DNA from: Paenibacillus sp. XY044
GTDB taxonomy: Bacteria; Bacillota; Bacilli; Paenibacillales; Paenibacillaceae
DNA: 64,000 bases
Direction: 5' to 3'
Assembly: GCF_002257645.1 (NCBI RefSeq)
Contig: NZ_NQMO01000002.1
Span: 1,054,001 to 1,118,000, forward strand
A program made the position numbers and the translations under genes. Each line of letters opens with the position of its first letter. Positions within the stretch are counted from its first letter, which is position 1. The notes under the pieces are model-generated. The model was not told where the DNA came from. It did no database searches and was given only the letters and a program-made list of their open reading frames with translations. This document shows, one piece after another, positions 41,735 through 50,794 of this stretch.

Positions 41735-44284
41735 TTAGTTGCTTATGGGAGAAAAGTGATCTTCGATATTCACATTCGAGAATTTGGCAAAGTTTAATTG
41801 CTCGATCGCATTGGCCACATCGTTGCTGTCCACGGCAAAACCGACATATACCGAATCCTGCATCGGAATCGTTCTTTCGCCGATCGGCGTCCATTCCGTG
41901 CCGTCTGTCGACCCGTAGGCATAGAAGGTGTCGCCTTGCCGGCCGAGTTTGAGCCAGTAGCCCTGCTCGATACCGCCGATCTTGAACGGAATATCGGGAA
42001 CGAGCTGAATACCGGCTTCTTGTGCACTGGATGCGCTGTCCAGCGTTTCGGTCAATGGATCAAAGCCTGCGCCCTGCTGATCTCTTCCCGTCAAATAGGC
42101 TGACCAGCTCGTGTCTTTGGATAGCTTTACCCAGGATAGCCCAAGAGCTGCGGCGGCACTGTCATCCTTCAAATCATCGCGAATCATCAGCCCGGCAAAG
42201 GCATGATTGTCAACCGCTCCGATGGCCTCCAGCTTCGCGGTGATCTCCATATCTCCGGTCATTTCCTTATATACGAAATGGAAATCGTCCTTTGCAGCGT
42301 CATATTCAGGTGATTGTTCGGTGCTTCCTTCGCTCGTTCCCAGCTTACCGTTGCCTTTAACAGTGATCACGCCGTCCGTCAGACTTCCCGTACCTTTGAT
42401 GTCCGGGCGGCCGATATCGGCCGATGTCCAGCCTGCGTCAGTCAGTAAACGGGGATCCGTGTTGATGTGAATATTGGCTGCGGTCGTTTGGGTCGCATTT
42501 CCATCCGTGTCCGTCACTCTGGCAGAAATATTGTAGGAAGCATCTTCTAGGCCCTCAATAGTGTACACATAGGCACCGCCTTTCTTCTCCGCGTCTCCAA
42601 GGTAATGGGATCCGTTGTATACGGCCACGTTTTTGATTTTGTTTCCGAATTTGGAAGAGGCTTTGACGTTTACCTCAACGTCCTCTCCAAGAGCATGCTG
42701 CGCATTATTCACCGGCGCCAAAAGCTGAGCATCCGGGTTTTCAGCAGCGTGGTCCATATCAGCCAGGCTGTTCAGATACAGCTCAAGCCAGGTGTAGCCC
42801 GAGCCGGTTACCGTCTTATATGCATCTTCAATGCCCCAGATGTTGTTTTTCTTTTCCCATTGATCGTCGATCCCGTTGTGATTGGTATCGAAATTGGCGT
42901 CGTGCTGATCCTCGATGACGCCAAATGGGGAGATATATCCGCCAACCTCATTTTCGGTGTTGATGTATTTTCCTAAGCCCTGCTCCACCTCTGCGACGAT
43001 TCTTGCATCGATGGCGTCGCGGCGCGGGTAGGTGGCTCCCGCCTTCTGCAAAATAGCTTTCAGCAGCGGCTCGTTCGCTTTTTCCACGCCATGCTGAACG
43101 TATTCGTCAAATGCTGGATTGGTCACCCCGTGATTGGTTCCTGTACTGTCCGCAGAGAGATACGGCTTGGATGCATAAGACGTCATCTGGTCTCCACTGG
43201 GGTCACCGGAGTTTTTCACATATGGAGACGAGCCGTCCAGCCATCCCGTCAGCTTGCCGTTGATCCGGTTCCCGGCGATGTAGAAGCCGCCGAGCTTTTT
43301 GGATTCGCCCGCATCGATGACCCGATCGATCACGTTATCCCTTGTGCCCGGACCGGCGATTTCGATATTGTTCATATAATTCGTGAAGTTGAACCCTCCG
43401 CCGTAGGTGCCGTTAAAGCCCCAATTATAGATCACGTTGTTGGAGAGCTGTACGACCGCCACGTGATCGGCATCCGCCGCGCCGGCATATCCACCGCCGA
43501 GCCTTGGGTTCCGGGAAGTATGGCTGGCATACAGATTGTGATGGAACGTCGTTTTGTCTCCGCCGGCGATGCCGCCATAGCCGTGTCTGCCTTTGGTGTG
43601 CCCGGAGAGGGTGAGGCTCTCCGAAATGAGGGACCATTGGACCGTGCCGTTTTCGCCCCTGTACAGCGACAGCGTTTCATCGGTATTCCAGCTGAAGGAG
43701 CAGTGGTCAATGATAAAATAGTTGTTGTCCCTGCCCCAGAGCGCATCCATCGAGTCGCTGCCGTTGTACACGTTGGTCGCCCCCGGCCGGAAGGAGAGAT
43801 ACCGGAGAATCATGTTCTCCGAGTTGCTGATGTTGGTATCCCAGCCCGCAAGGGTAATCCCGTTGCCCGGTGCGGTTTGCCCGGCGATGGTCAGGTTTTT
43901 AATGTTTTTGAACAGCAGGGGGCTTTCCAGCTCGATCGTTCCGGATACGTTAAAAACAATCGTGCGGCCTTCTTTCGGGGTGGACATGATCCCGTAGCGA
44001 AGCGATCCCGGGACCGCTTCTTCGTTGGTACCATAGTCCTCCAGGGTGGTGACGGTATAGACGTCGCCCCCGCGGCCGCCGCTCGTATAAGCTCCGCCGC
44101 CTTCTGCCCCCGGAAAAGCGGGAATCGCTGCGCTCGCAAACCGCTCTTCATCCGCCGATTGAGCCGAAGCCGAATCAGAATGCGGTATCCCCGTAAATGG
44201 AAGCGTTACCATGAAACTCAAGACAACAGCCATGATTTTTCTGAATCCTTTGTTTTTCCGTTTCATCCGTTTGCCATGTAACAT
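41735..44284 (-). CDS. Secreted pectate lyase (PL1-like) with C-terminal accessory domains
   Basis: 849 residues from the ATG at 44284, which has AAGGGG seven bases upstream; an ATG at 44314 is an alternative. Long basic signal peptide cleaved after about DSASA. The catalytic right-handed beta-helix runs roughly from residue 45 to 430 (FPGAEGGGAYTSGGRGGDVY, TIAGQTAPGNGITLAG, DSMDALWG, FIIDHCSFSWNTDE). A dockerin-like calcium loop (DTNHNGIDDQWE), an Ig-like domain and a C-terminal LamG/DUF1349-like sandwich follow. It cleaves homogalacturonan outside the cell by beta-elimination. Divergent from an AraC regulator at 44571. Confidence 0.9.
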   Translation of the reverse strand: MLHGKRMKRKNKGFRKIMAVVLSFMVTLPFTGIPHSDSASAQSADEERFASAAIPAFPGAEGGGAYTSGGRGGDVYTVTTLEDYGTNEEAVPGSLRYGIMSTPKEGRTIVFNVSGTIELESPLLFKNIKNLTIAGQTAPGNGITLAGWDTNISNSENMILRYLSFRPGATNVYNGSDSMDALWGRDNNYFIIDHCSFSWNTDETLSLYRGENGTVQWSLISESLTLSGHTKGRHGYGGIAGGDKTTFHHNLYASHTSRNPRLGGGYAGAADADHVAVVQLSNNVIYNWGFNGTYGGGFNFTNYMNNIEIAGPGTRDNVIDRVIDAGESKKLGGFYIAGNRINGKLTGWLDGSSPYVKNSGDPSGDQMTSYASKPYLSADSTGTNHGVTNPAFDEYVQHGVEKANEPLLKAILQKAGATYPRRDAIDARIVAEVEQGLGKYINTENEVGGYISPFGVIEDQHDANFDTNHNGIDDQWEKKNNIWGIEDAYKTVTGSGYTWLELYLNSLADMDHAAENPDAQLLAPVNNAQHALGEDVEVNVKASSKFGNKIKNVAVYNGSHYLGDAEKKGGAYVYTIEGLEDASYNISARVTDTDGNATQTTAANIHINTDPRLLTDAGWTSADIGRPDIKGTGSLTDGVITVKGNGKLGTSEGSTEQSPEYDAAKDDFHFVYKEMTGDMEITAKLEAIGAVDNHAFAGLMIRDDLKDDSAAAALGLSWVKLSKDTSWSAYLTGRDQQGAGFDPLTETLDSASSAQEAGIQLVPDIPFKIGGIEQGYWLKLGRQGDTFYAYGSTDGTEWTPIGERTIPMQDSVYVGFAVDSNDVANAIEQLNFAKFSNVNIEDHFSPISN

Positions 44285-44420
44285 AAATGCACCCCTTAAC
44301 GTTCGATTTGTCATTCGATCATCATTCCTCCCTTCACCGGAATACGGAGCAGCAAGCCCGGCAGAACGCTGGTTTCTCTGCTCCAGAGTGCCGGTTACTG
44401 CTACTACTTTAAATCTTTTA

Positions 44421-44437
44421 GGCGGGTTTTACCTGCC
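44421..44437. promoter_or_regulatory. Near-palindrome between pectate lyase and AraC genes
   Basis: GGCGGGT-TTT-ACCTGCC, symmetric except one pair, in the middle of the shared upstream region. Candidate site for the AraC protein or a LacI-type repressor. Confidence 0.35.
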
Positions 44438-44570
44438 AAAAACGAACCTTTTTTGTGCCAGAAGTTGCGCCCGGTGCTTGTGCAGACACGGACATCCATA
44501 TTATGTTTTTCATAACAGAGTCAATAAGCTTGCCTGCTTGGGTTCACATCAGACCGAAAGGGGGATCGCG

Positions 44571-45398
44571 ATGAAAATCAAATACCAGCACAGGGACCCG
44601 CAGTTTCATTTGTTTATTTCCACTAATAATACCTATCCTCTTCATCTGCATAAAAACGTTGAAATCGCGATGGTCCTGTCCGGCAACATCCATGTCCACA
44701 TCGATCAAAAGGAGTACGTCCTGTCTGAAGGGGACATGGCGATCATTTTTCCCAATCAGCCGCACGACTATCGAACGGCAGACCACAGCCGGATCCTGCT
44801 GATCTTCTTCGACGCTTCGTTCCCGGGGGATTATACGGGGGATCTGCTTCATCATGTTCCGGATTACCCGGTGATCCCCAGGCATCCGGTCGTTTCCGGC
44901 ACCGTGACCAGCTTGTACAAGCTGTATCACGAACCAGGCGACAGCCGTTTGCTCAAGGCGTACATTTCCGTGTTATTAGGGCATGTGCTGCCGCTTTTGT
45001 CCCTGAAAAAGGTGGATTATACGAAAGACATGGATCTCTTTCAAAAAATCCTCGCTTATATCGACCTTCATTTTTTGGAGCCTATTAACTTGGAAGCACT
45101 TTCAAGGGATCTCGGAATCAGCAAGTTTCTCATTTCGCGGATTTTCTCCGAGCAGTTTCACGTCTCGTTCCGCGATTATATCAACGGCCAGCGGGCAGCC
45201 TACGCCCACATGCTGCTCCTGTCCACCGCCGATCCGGTCACCGAGATCGCGTTTGACTCCGGATTCAACAGCCTGCGTTCGTTTTACCGTGTATTCAAAA
45301 AGGAATACGGCATGACCCCCAACGAATTTCGCCGGAGCCTTCCGGAAGGAATGCCCAAGAATGAATCGGCTCAACGAGTGGAACATGTGGGAGATTAG
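44571..45398 (+). CDS. AraC-family transcriptional regulator
   Basis: 275 residues from ATG 44571 (AAAGGGGG seven bases upstream). Cupin domain first (HLHKNVEIAMVLSGNIHVHI, ALIFPNQPHDYR-like), then the AraC DNA-binding domain: INLEALSRDLGISKFLISRI and DPVTEIAFDSGFNSLRSFYR with GMTPNEFRR. Divergent from the pectate lyase gene and likely its activator, sensing a pectin fragment (inference). Confidence 0.9.
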   Translation: MKIKYQHRDPQFHLFISTNNTYPLHLHKNVEIAMVLSGNIHVHIDQKEYVLSEGDMAIIFPNQPHDYRTADHSRILLIFFDASFPGDYTGDLLHHVPDYPVIPRHPVVSGTVTSLYKLYHEPGDSRLLKAYISVLLGHVLPLLSLKKVDYTKDMDLFQKILAYIDLHFLEPINLEALSRDLGISKFLISRIFSEQFHVSFRDYINGQRAAYAHMLLLSTADPVTEIAFDSGFNSLRSFYRVFKKEYGMTPNEFRRSLPEGMPKNESAQRVEHVGD

Positions 45399-45452
45399 AC
45401 AGGGCAGAGCGACTCCCGCTACTTTTTAAAATACTGCACAAGTGTGATATAC

Positions 45453-45469
45453 TGTTTATGATATAAACA
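45453..45469. promoter_or_regulatory. TetR operator upstream of its own gene
   Basis: TGTTTAT-GAT-ATAAACA, perfect 7+7 palindrome 44 bp before the TetR start. The same half-sites occur twice upstream of the MFS gene at 47939. Confidence 0.8.
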
Positions 45470-45513
45470 CTTTTGAATGCATGATGGCTTAGGACGACTA
45501 GGGGGTAGATCTG

Positions 45514-46311
45514 ATGAGTAATGAAGAGTTGACACCGGAAGAAGCGGCAAAGATGCTTCCTGCCGGCGCGGCGCTGGGCTGGGGATTGGTGAAGCCGCCG
45601 CAGCGGGGTCCCAAGAGGGAGATGAGCATCGACCAGATCGTGTCGAAGGCAGTTGAAATCGCCGACCAAGACGGCCTCACCGCCGTCTCGATGAACCGGA
45701 TTGCGTCGGCGCTCGGCTTTACGGCGATGTCTCTTTACCGCTATATCCCGAGCAAAGACGATCTGCTTATCCTCATGCAGGATGCGATTTGCGATATTCC
45801 GCTGCCTGCGGAGCGCCCATCGCATGAATGGCGGGAGAGTATGCGTGAGTATGTACGCGGAACGGTCGCTATTTTTCGGGAACATCCGTGGTATGGGGAT
45901 GTCCCGATCCTCGGTATTCCCATCACGCCTAACCATTTGCGGATGGTCGAATGGGGGCTTCAACCGCTGCGGGACATGCCTCTGGACGATTTTGAAAAAA
46001 TGTCCATTGTGCTTCTGCTGAGCGGCTACGCCCGTCATTTCGGGATGCTTCAGCGGGACATCGATCGAGCCGTTCAGGCCGGTTCGAGCGAGGAAGAGTT
46101 CAGCGGGATCAATTATTCGGCGGCACTTCGGATGCTGGTCAAGCCGGAACAATATCCGAACCTGTACCCGATCGTCATGTCCGGCGTTTATTCGGGCGAG
46201 AACGAGGCCGAAAACACCGTGGGCGATGATCTGGACTTCGGTCTGGAACGGATGCTGGACGGGATCGAACAATATTTGAATCGGAAAATGAGCGGCGGCA
46301 CCAACCCATGA
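45514..46311 (+). CDS. TetR-family repressor of the adjacent MFS efflux gene
   Basis: 265 residues, ATG behind AGGGGGT. A 35-residue N-terminal extension precedes the HTH (NRIASALGFTAMSLYRYIPS, then KDDLL). The C-terminal part fits the TetR_C_1 class found in TetR itself (HPWYGDVPILGIPITPNHL...). It converges on the DHA2-family transporter gene, and both promoters carry TGTTTAT-N3-ATAAACA palindromes, so it should repress itself and the pump until a drug binds. Confidence 0.9.
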   Translation: MSNEELTPEEAAKMLPAGAALGWGLVKPPQRGPKREMSIDQIVSKAVEIADQDGLTAVSMNRIASALGFTAMSLYRYIPSKDDLLILMQDAICDIPLPAERPSHEWRESMREYVRGTVAIFREHPWYGDVPILGIPITPNHLRMVEWGLQPLRDMPLDDFEKMSIVLLLSGYARHFGMLQRDIDRAVQAGSSEEEFSGINYSAALRMLVKPEQYPNLYPIVMSGVYSGENEAENTVGDDLDFGLERMLDGIEQYLNRKMSGGTNP

Positions 46312-46328
46312 TGCTGCCGCTCAACAAT

Positions 46329-46369
46329 AAAAGGCTGCTTCCCAGGATGATTCCTGGAAGCAGCCTTTT
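46329..46369. terminator. Bidirectional terminator between TetR and MFS genes
   Basis: AAAAGGCTGCTTCC and GGAAGCAGCCTTTT, 14-bp perfect arms. Confidence 0.92.
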
Positions 46370-46391
46370 ATTCATTTCATAAGCGCTGAAC

Positions 46392-47939
46392 TTAAGCAGC
46401 GGTATGAACGGCCTTCTTCTGGTCACGGAGCATGACGAGCGTGACTGCGGTGGCAAGCAGCAGGATGACGCCGGAGATGAGGCAGGTGGCATGCATGGCG
46501 GTGATAAAGGCTTCCCGGGAAGCCTTCATCACCTGCGCTGCGGCATCCGCCGGTAAATGCAGGGCGGCGGCCGATGCCCCGGCAATGGTCTGGCCGGCTG
46601 CCCGGGCCGCGTCCGGAGCGAGCCCCGAAGGCAGGAAGGGGGTGACCGCATGGCGGTAGATGGCCGCAAGGACGCAGCCGAGAAGCGCGATGCCGAATGC
46701 GCCCCCGAGCTCGTTGGACGTTTCGATGAGGCCGCCGACGGCTCCCGCACGGTCGGCCGGTGCCACGCCTACGACATAATCGGTGACGAGGGTCATGACG
46801 GAGACGATTCCCGCCGCGACCAATCCGGCTCCAACGAGCAAAATGACAAGCGGCGAGAAGCCATCCAGGCGGACCTGGGACAGTACGCCGAATCCAACTG
46901 CCGACAGGAGAAAGCCTCCGGCCATCACCCGCGGTCTCCCATAAATTTGTGACAGCTTACCGGCAATCGGTGCCGCTGCACCGACCACAACCGAAGGCGC
47001 CACGCTCCAGAGGGAAGCGACGAACGGGGAGTATCCAAGAACCGACTGAAGGAACTGTGTATTGATGAGTGAGCTGGCCATAAGCGTAAACGTAGCGATA
47101 AAGTTCACGAGGATCGAACCGCCGGTCCGCCGCTCCATCAGCGCACGGATATCGAGCAGTGGATTGGAGATGGTCAGCTGGCGCCGAACGAACAGGGCTC
47201 CGAGAAGCAAGCCTGCTGCGAGCAAAGCGGTGGGAAGAATCGCCCAGCCTTCTTCCGCAAGCGTCTTCACGCCGTAAGTCACGGGAAGGATCGCGGCGAG
47301 AGCGAGAATCGAGCTGAATACATCGACCTTGATTTTTGCCGTGCTGCGGGATTCTGGCAGCAAAAACGGTGCGATGATGAGCAGCAGCGCCATCGCGGGG
47401 ATGTTGATGAGGAACACGGATCCCCAGGAGAAAGAATCCAGAAGCAGACCGCCGATAATCGGCCCGACGGTGACGCCGCCCGCCATAACGGCGCTCCAAA
47501 TAGCCATCGCCTTCGTCCGCTGCGCCGGGTCCTGGAACATCGTGCGCACGAGCGCCAATGTCGACGGCATGAGGGTCGAACCCGCGATTCCCAGAATACC
47601 GCGGGCCAGGATCAGCGTTTCGGCCGACTGGGCGTACGCTGCGAACAAAGAACTAAGGGCGAATCCGACGGAACCGATCATCAGCAAGCGCCGGCGTCCG
47701 ATCCGATCGCCGACGGCGCCCATCGTCAGGAGCAGACCGGCGAGAATGAAGCCGTAAACGTCGAAAATCCATAATTGCTGGGTGGCTGTCGGCAGTAAAT
47801 CCGCGGCAATGGCGGGTGCGGCGAAGAACAGGACGGAAACGTCCATCGATACGACCATCAGGGGAAGACACAGGATGCAAAGCGCGATCCATTCTTTGCG
47901 GCCAGCTGGTTTGGCCGCTGTGGGGGTTGCAGTGCTCAT
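46392..47939 (-). CDS. DHA2-family MFS multidrug efflux transporter (14 membrane segments)
   Basis: 515 residues with about 14 hydrophobic segments. Motif A GAVGDRIGRRRLLMIG follows helix 2; the helix-1 acidic residue is in MVVSMDVSVLFFAAP; motif C-like GGVTVGPIIGGLLLDSFSW marks an antiporter. Closest in style to the SmvA/QacA/LfrA group, which export quaternary ammonium and other cationic drugs with protons. Expression is probably controlled by the TetR protein at 45514 through operators at 47959 and 47991. Confidence 0.92.
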   Translation of the reverse strand: MSTATPTAAKPAGRKEWIALCILCLPLMVVSMDVSVLFFAAPAIAADLLPTATQQLWIFDVYGFILAGLLLTMGAVGDRIGRRRLLMIGSVGFALSSLFAAYAQSAETLILARGILGIAGSTLMPSTLALVRTMFQDPAQRTKAMAIWSAVMAGGVTVGPIIGGLLLDSFSWGSVFLINIPAMALLLIIAPFLLPESRSTAKIKVDVFSSILALAAILPVTYGVKTLAEEGWAILPTALLAAGLLLGALFVRRQLTISNPLLDIRALMERRTGGSILVNFIATFTLMASSLINTQFLQSVLGYSPFVASLWSVAPSVVVGAAAPIAGKLSQIYGRPRVMAGGFLLSAVGFGVLSQVRLDGFSPLVILLVGAGLVAAGIVSVMTLVTDYVVGVAPADRAGAVGGLIETSNELGGAFGIALLGCVLAAIYRHAVTPFLPSGLAPDAARAAGQTIAGASAAALHLPADAAAQVMKASREAFITAMHATCLISGVILLLATAVTLVMLRDQKKAVHTAA

Positions 47940-47958
47940 TTTAAATCCATCTCCTTAT

Positions 47959-48007
47959 TGTTTATTGTATAAACAGTATCTTTTGAAAACAGTATATTAT
48001 ATAAACA
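47959..48007. promoter_or_regulatory. Two TetR operators upstream of the MFS gene
   Basis: TGTTTAT-TGT-ATAAACA (47959-47975, perfect) and AGTATAT-TAT-ATAAACA (47991-48007, two mismatches in one half), centres 32 bp apart. They match the site at 45453 before the TetR gene. Confidence 0.8.
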
Positions 48008-48191
48008 GTATATGGTCAACACAAAAAAACAGACTTTATTTTTGCGAAAGTACGGCGATCTGAATGAAAAAGGATTTATTTTAATTTCGGCCCCATTTTT
48101 CTAGGGTGAAATCCGGTATATAATGGGTTCAATTCGATTTCGAATTCGAGGTAATCGATCGAGTGATACGAGCGGAAGGAAGGTGGAGGGC

Positions 48192-49121
48192 ATGACCGAA
48201 TACGAAAAACCAACGGTGGATATTACTTTGGTCAAGGAGATTATCAGCGAACATCTGGGTCATGGAGCGGCAGAAATCACGCCGATGGAAGGCGGGAATT
48301 TAAGCCGCGTTTTTTCATTCAACCATGCAGGCAAAGGGTACGTGATCAAATTCAGTGACCTGGAGGGAGCGTACGCGGCGGAAATCTTCGTATCGGATCT
48401 GCTGTCCAATCAGGGCATACCGTTCCCACGATGTATCGGACATGGGAAAACGGGGGATCTGGAATATTCCATGATGGAGAGGATGGACGGCCGCAATTTG
48501 GCGGATTTTTCGGCTGAAGAGCAAAGACGCCGACTTCCGGAACTCATTCGGATTTTGACGCGCCTAAACCATATTGATCCGGGGACAACCCGTGGATACG
48601 GCTGGATCGGGCCGAGCGGGAACGGTGGATTCCCAACCTGGAAGGATTATTGGGAATCCGTCTATGCGGAGGAGCAAGCGGGCGGTTTCTGGGAGAACTG
48701 GTACGCCTTGTTCCATAACACCTGTTTGGAAAAAGAGGTATTCGATGAGATTTACAGCCGATTAAAGGCTTATTCACACTATAACGAGCCTCACCGTTAT
48801 TTCATTCATGGGGATTTTCAACAGTGGAATATTTTGTCTGACGGCAGCCGAATTACGGGAATTCTGGATTGCAACTGCGCCTATGGCGACTTTCTTGTGG
48901 ATCTGGCCACTCTGGATCGGCACATGGACGGGCAGAACGTCGTACAAGCTTATCAGGACCATCAAGAGCAAGCCGGAATCGTCATCCGCGATTTCACGGA
49001 GAGATTAAAGGGCGCCTATTACTTCAAAGGGCTGGACGGATTGCGCTTTTACGCCAAAATGGGGTGGAGAAACGCCTACGACCATACCCGCAATTTTCTT
49101 CTGGGTTTGGACAAATCATAG
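48192..49121 (+). CDS. Aminoglycoside-phosphotransferase-fold kinase
   Basis: 309 residues from ATG 48192 (GGTGGAGGG upstream). APH-like motifs: ITPMEGGNLSRVFSF (ATP loop), YVIKFSD (lysine), YFIHGDFQQWNILSDG (catalytic HGDxxxxN) and GILDCNCAYGDFLVDLA in place of the usual DWD metal site (Asp retained, Trp replaced by Cys). Resembles the hygromycin-kinase-like group, but the natural substrate is unknown. Single gene with a terminator facing the VOC gene. Confidence 0.83.
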   Translation: MTEYEKPTVDITLVKEIISEHLGHGAAEITPMEGGNLSRVFSFNHAGKGYVIKFSDLEGAYAAEIFVSDLLSNQGIPFPRCIGHGKTGDLEYSMMERMDGRNLADFSAEEQRRRLPELIRILTRLNHIDPGTTRGYGWIGPSGNGGFPTWKDYWESVYAEEQAGGFWENWYALFHNTCLEKEVFDEIYSRLKAYSHYNEPHRYFIHGDFQQWNILSDGSRITGILDCNCAYGDFLVDLATLDRHMDGQNVVQAYQDHQEQAGIVIRDFTERLKGAYYFKGLDGLRFYAKMGWRNAYDHTRNFLLGLDKS

Positions 49122-49143
49122 AGACCGCGCTTGGATCCAGAGA

Positions 49144-49180
49144 AAAAGTCATAACCACGGATCATGGCTATGACTTTTTT
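49144..49180. terminator. Bidirectional terminator between APH-like and VOC genes
   Basis: AAAAAGTCATAACC and GGCTATGACTTTTTT arms. Confidence 0.88.
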
Positions 49181-49213
49181 GAAGTACTAAGGAGCGGATA
49201 CAAAGACAATAGG

Positions 49214-49639
49214 TCACTGTTGTTCTTTGGCAAGGATCCGGAATGTGATGCCGAATTGATCCGTCACATTACCGTATGCCGGACTGAAGAAGCTTGCTTG
49301 AAGCGGCGAATTCACTTGACCGCCTTGCTTCAAGGCTTCGAAATATCGGGCAGCTTGATCTTTGTCATCGGTTTGAACGACGATGGTCACCGGGGAGCCC
49401 TTCTGGTAACTGCTGCCGGTAACAAGGTCGGAAAACTGAAGCTGTGATTCACCGACGATCAAGACCGCAAAGGATATCCAGTCTTTTCTCTCCGGCGGCA
49501 GCGGGGATTCCGGGTTTTCCGGTAAATCGCCCAGCCGCTGAGTATAGACAACCTTGGCTTCCAGCGCTTTTACGTAAAAATCGATGGCCTCATTAGCGTT
49601 ACCGTTCATTTCAAGAAAGGGGATTAGACTCGTGCTCAC
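49214..49639 (-). CDS. VOC-family protein (PhnB/YjdN-like)
   Basis: 141 residues from the GTG at 49639, nine bases after TAGGAG; an in-frame ATG at 49648 touches that site. PhnB-like VOC features: LIPFLEMNGNANEAIDFYVK, ESQLQFSD, VVQTDDKDQAARYFEAL and the C-terminal YGNVTDQFGITFRI. Function unknown. Its promoter has the ECF41-type pattern GGTCAC-N17-CGAC facing this gene, mirrored by one facing the ECF41 sigma gene, so it is very probably that sigma factor's target. Confidence 0.85.
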   Translation of the reverse strand: MSTSLIPFLEMNGNANEAIDFYVKALEAKVVYTQRLGDLPENPESPLPPERKDWISFAVLIVGESQLQFSDLVTGSSYQKGSPVTIVVQTDDKDQAARYFEALKQGGQVNSPLQASFFSPAYGNVTDQFGITFRILAKEQQ

Positions 49640-49723
49640 AACAATCATCTCCTACTAAATGTTTTTTTATCGGGATACCGGCGGGCTTATTTACTGGTTT
49701 GCGGGATTCCCTTCACTACCTAT

Positions 49724-49750
49724 GTCGTTTGCCGATAGGGAAACGTGACC
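49724..49750 (-). promoter_or_regulatory. ECF41-type promoter of the VOC gene
   Basis: Read on the minus strand: GGTCACG (49750-49744), 16 bases, CGAC (49727-49724). Close to the published-style ECF41 consensus TGTCACA-N16-CGTC. Confidence 0.65.
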
Positions 49751-49782
49751 GGAACGGTAAAAACATTTTTATTCAGATTTCC

Positions 49783-49809
49783 GGTCACATCGACGTGCTT
49801 TCATACGAC
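49783..49809 (+). promoter_or_regulatory. ECF41-type promoter of the sigma factor gene
   Basis: GGTCACA (49783-49789), 16 bases, CGAC (49806-49809), followed by ATA as in the opposite promoter. Implies autoregulation. Confidence 0.65.
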
Positions 49810-49847
49810 ATATTAGTAACAAGGGAATGAAGGAAGGATTGGGGTAC

Positions 49848-50729
49848 ATGGACGATCACTACTGGCTTGCAGAACAATTCGAGGCGCACCGGAATCACCT
49901 CCAGGCGGTGGCTTACCGAATACTGGGATCACGGAATGAAGCGGATGATGCCGTACAGGAGTCATGGATACGCCTTAGCCGTTCCGATACGAGCGGAGTG
50001 GAAAATATCGGGGGGTGGATGACTACCATCGTCTCGAGGGTATGTTTGGATATGCTGCGAGCCCGTAAATCACGGCACGAGGATCTTGCGATAGATGGTG
50101 TACCTGAGCCGGTTACCCACTTCCGTGACGGAAGCGATCCGGAGTATGAAGTACTGATGGCCGATTCTGTGGGTCTCGCCATGCTTGTGGTGTTGGGAAA
50201 ATTAAGTCCCGCCGAACGAATTGCGTTCGTGCTGCACGATATATTCGGCATGTCCTTCTCAGATATCGCTTCGATCCTGGGACGGAACGAGGCGGCAGCC
50301 AGAAAGCTTGCCAGCCGGGCACGTCAACGGGTGAAGGGGAGTGAATGGGCTTCGAGAGCGGAGGAGCTCAAGCGAACACGGGAGCTAGTGGATGCCTTCA
50401 TTGCCGCGTCGCGCGCCGGGGATTTTGAAAGACTTCTCTCCGTCTTGGATCCGAATGTTGTGATTCGAAACGATCCGGCGTTTGCGCCGGCCGCAAACGC
50501 GCCAATTGTTCACGGTTCCCAAGCTGCGGCCAAGCAATTCGCCGGTCGTGCCCAAGGCGCACAGCCCGTGCTCGTGAACGGTTCGGTAGGCGTCGTCGTG
50601 GGCCCGCGTGATCAAATCATTTTCATACTCGTTTTTACGGTGGCGGAAGACAAGATCACCGAAATTGAAATGATTGCCGATCAAGCGCGCCTGAGCGAGC
50701 TCGACTTAGCGGACCTGAGCGATGGATAA
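49848..50729 (+). CDS. ECF41-type sigma factor with SnoaL-like C-terminal domain
   Basis: 293 residues from ATG 49848 (MDDHYWLAEQFEAHR). Sigma region 2 reads LQAVAYRILGSRNEADDAVQ and WIRLSR; region 4 reads LSPAERIAFVLHDIFGMSFS, then DIASILGRNEAAARKLASRA. The C-terminal ~110 residues form a SnoaL/NTF2-like domain (VDAFIAASRAGDFERLLSVL) that in ECF41 factors replaces a separate anti-sigma protein. No anti-sigma gene is adjacent, consistent with that class. It is divergent from the VOC gene, and both carry matching promoters. Confidence 0.92.
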   Translation: MDDHYWLAEQFEAHRNHLQAVAYRILGSRNEADDAVQESWIRLSRSDTSGVENIGGWMTTIVSRVCLDMLRARKSRHEDLAIDGVPEPVTHFRDGSDPEYEVLMADSVGLAMLVVLGKLSPAERIAFVLHDIFGMSFSDIASILGRNEAAARKLASRARQRVKGSEWASRAEELKRTRELVDAFIAASRAGDFERLLSVLDPNVVIRNDPAFAPAANAPIVHGSQAAAKQFAGRAQGAQPVLVNGSVGVVVGPRDQIIFILVFTVAEDKITEIEMIADQARLSELDLADLSDG

Positions 50730-50732
50730 GTT

Positions 50733-50779
50733 AAAAAGCACCGTCTGAAGCCATATGGCTTGCAGCAGGTGCCTTTTTT
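50733..50779. terminator. Bidirectional terminator between sigma and alpha-glucosidase genes
   Basis: AAAAAGCACC and GGTGCCTTTTTT with an inner AAGCCATATGGCTT palindrome. Confidence 0.85.
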
Positions 50780-50794
50780 CGTGCCAAATCCAGG

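Noticed and set aside
43091..44281. Plus-strand open frame of 396 codons
   Set aside because: Antisense to the pectate lyase beta-helix; no start context or family.
44285..44570. cre site before the pectate lyase
   Set aside because: No sequence in this gap fits the cre consensus with fewer than three mismatches; only the GGCGGGT...ACCTGCC near-palindrome stands out.
44211..44570. Long N-terminal extension of the AraC regulator
   Set aside because: The extra 120 codons run antisense into the pectate lyase signal peptide; the ATG at 44571 has AAAGGGGG and matches the cupin domain start.
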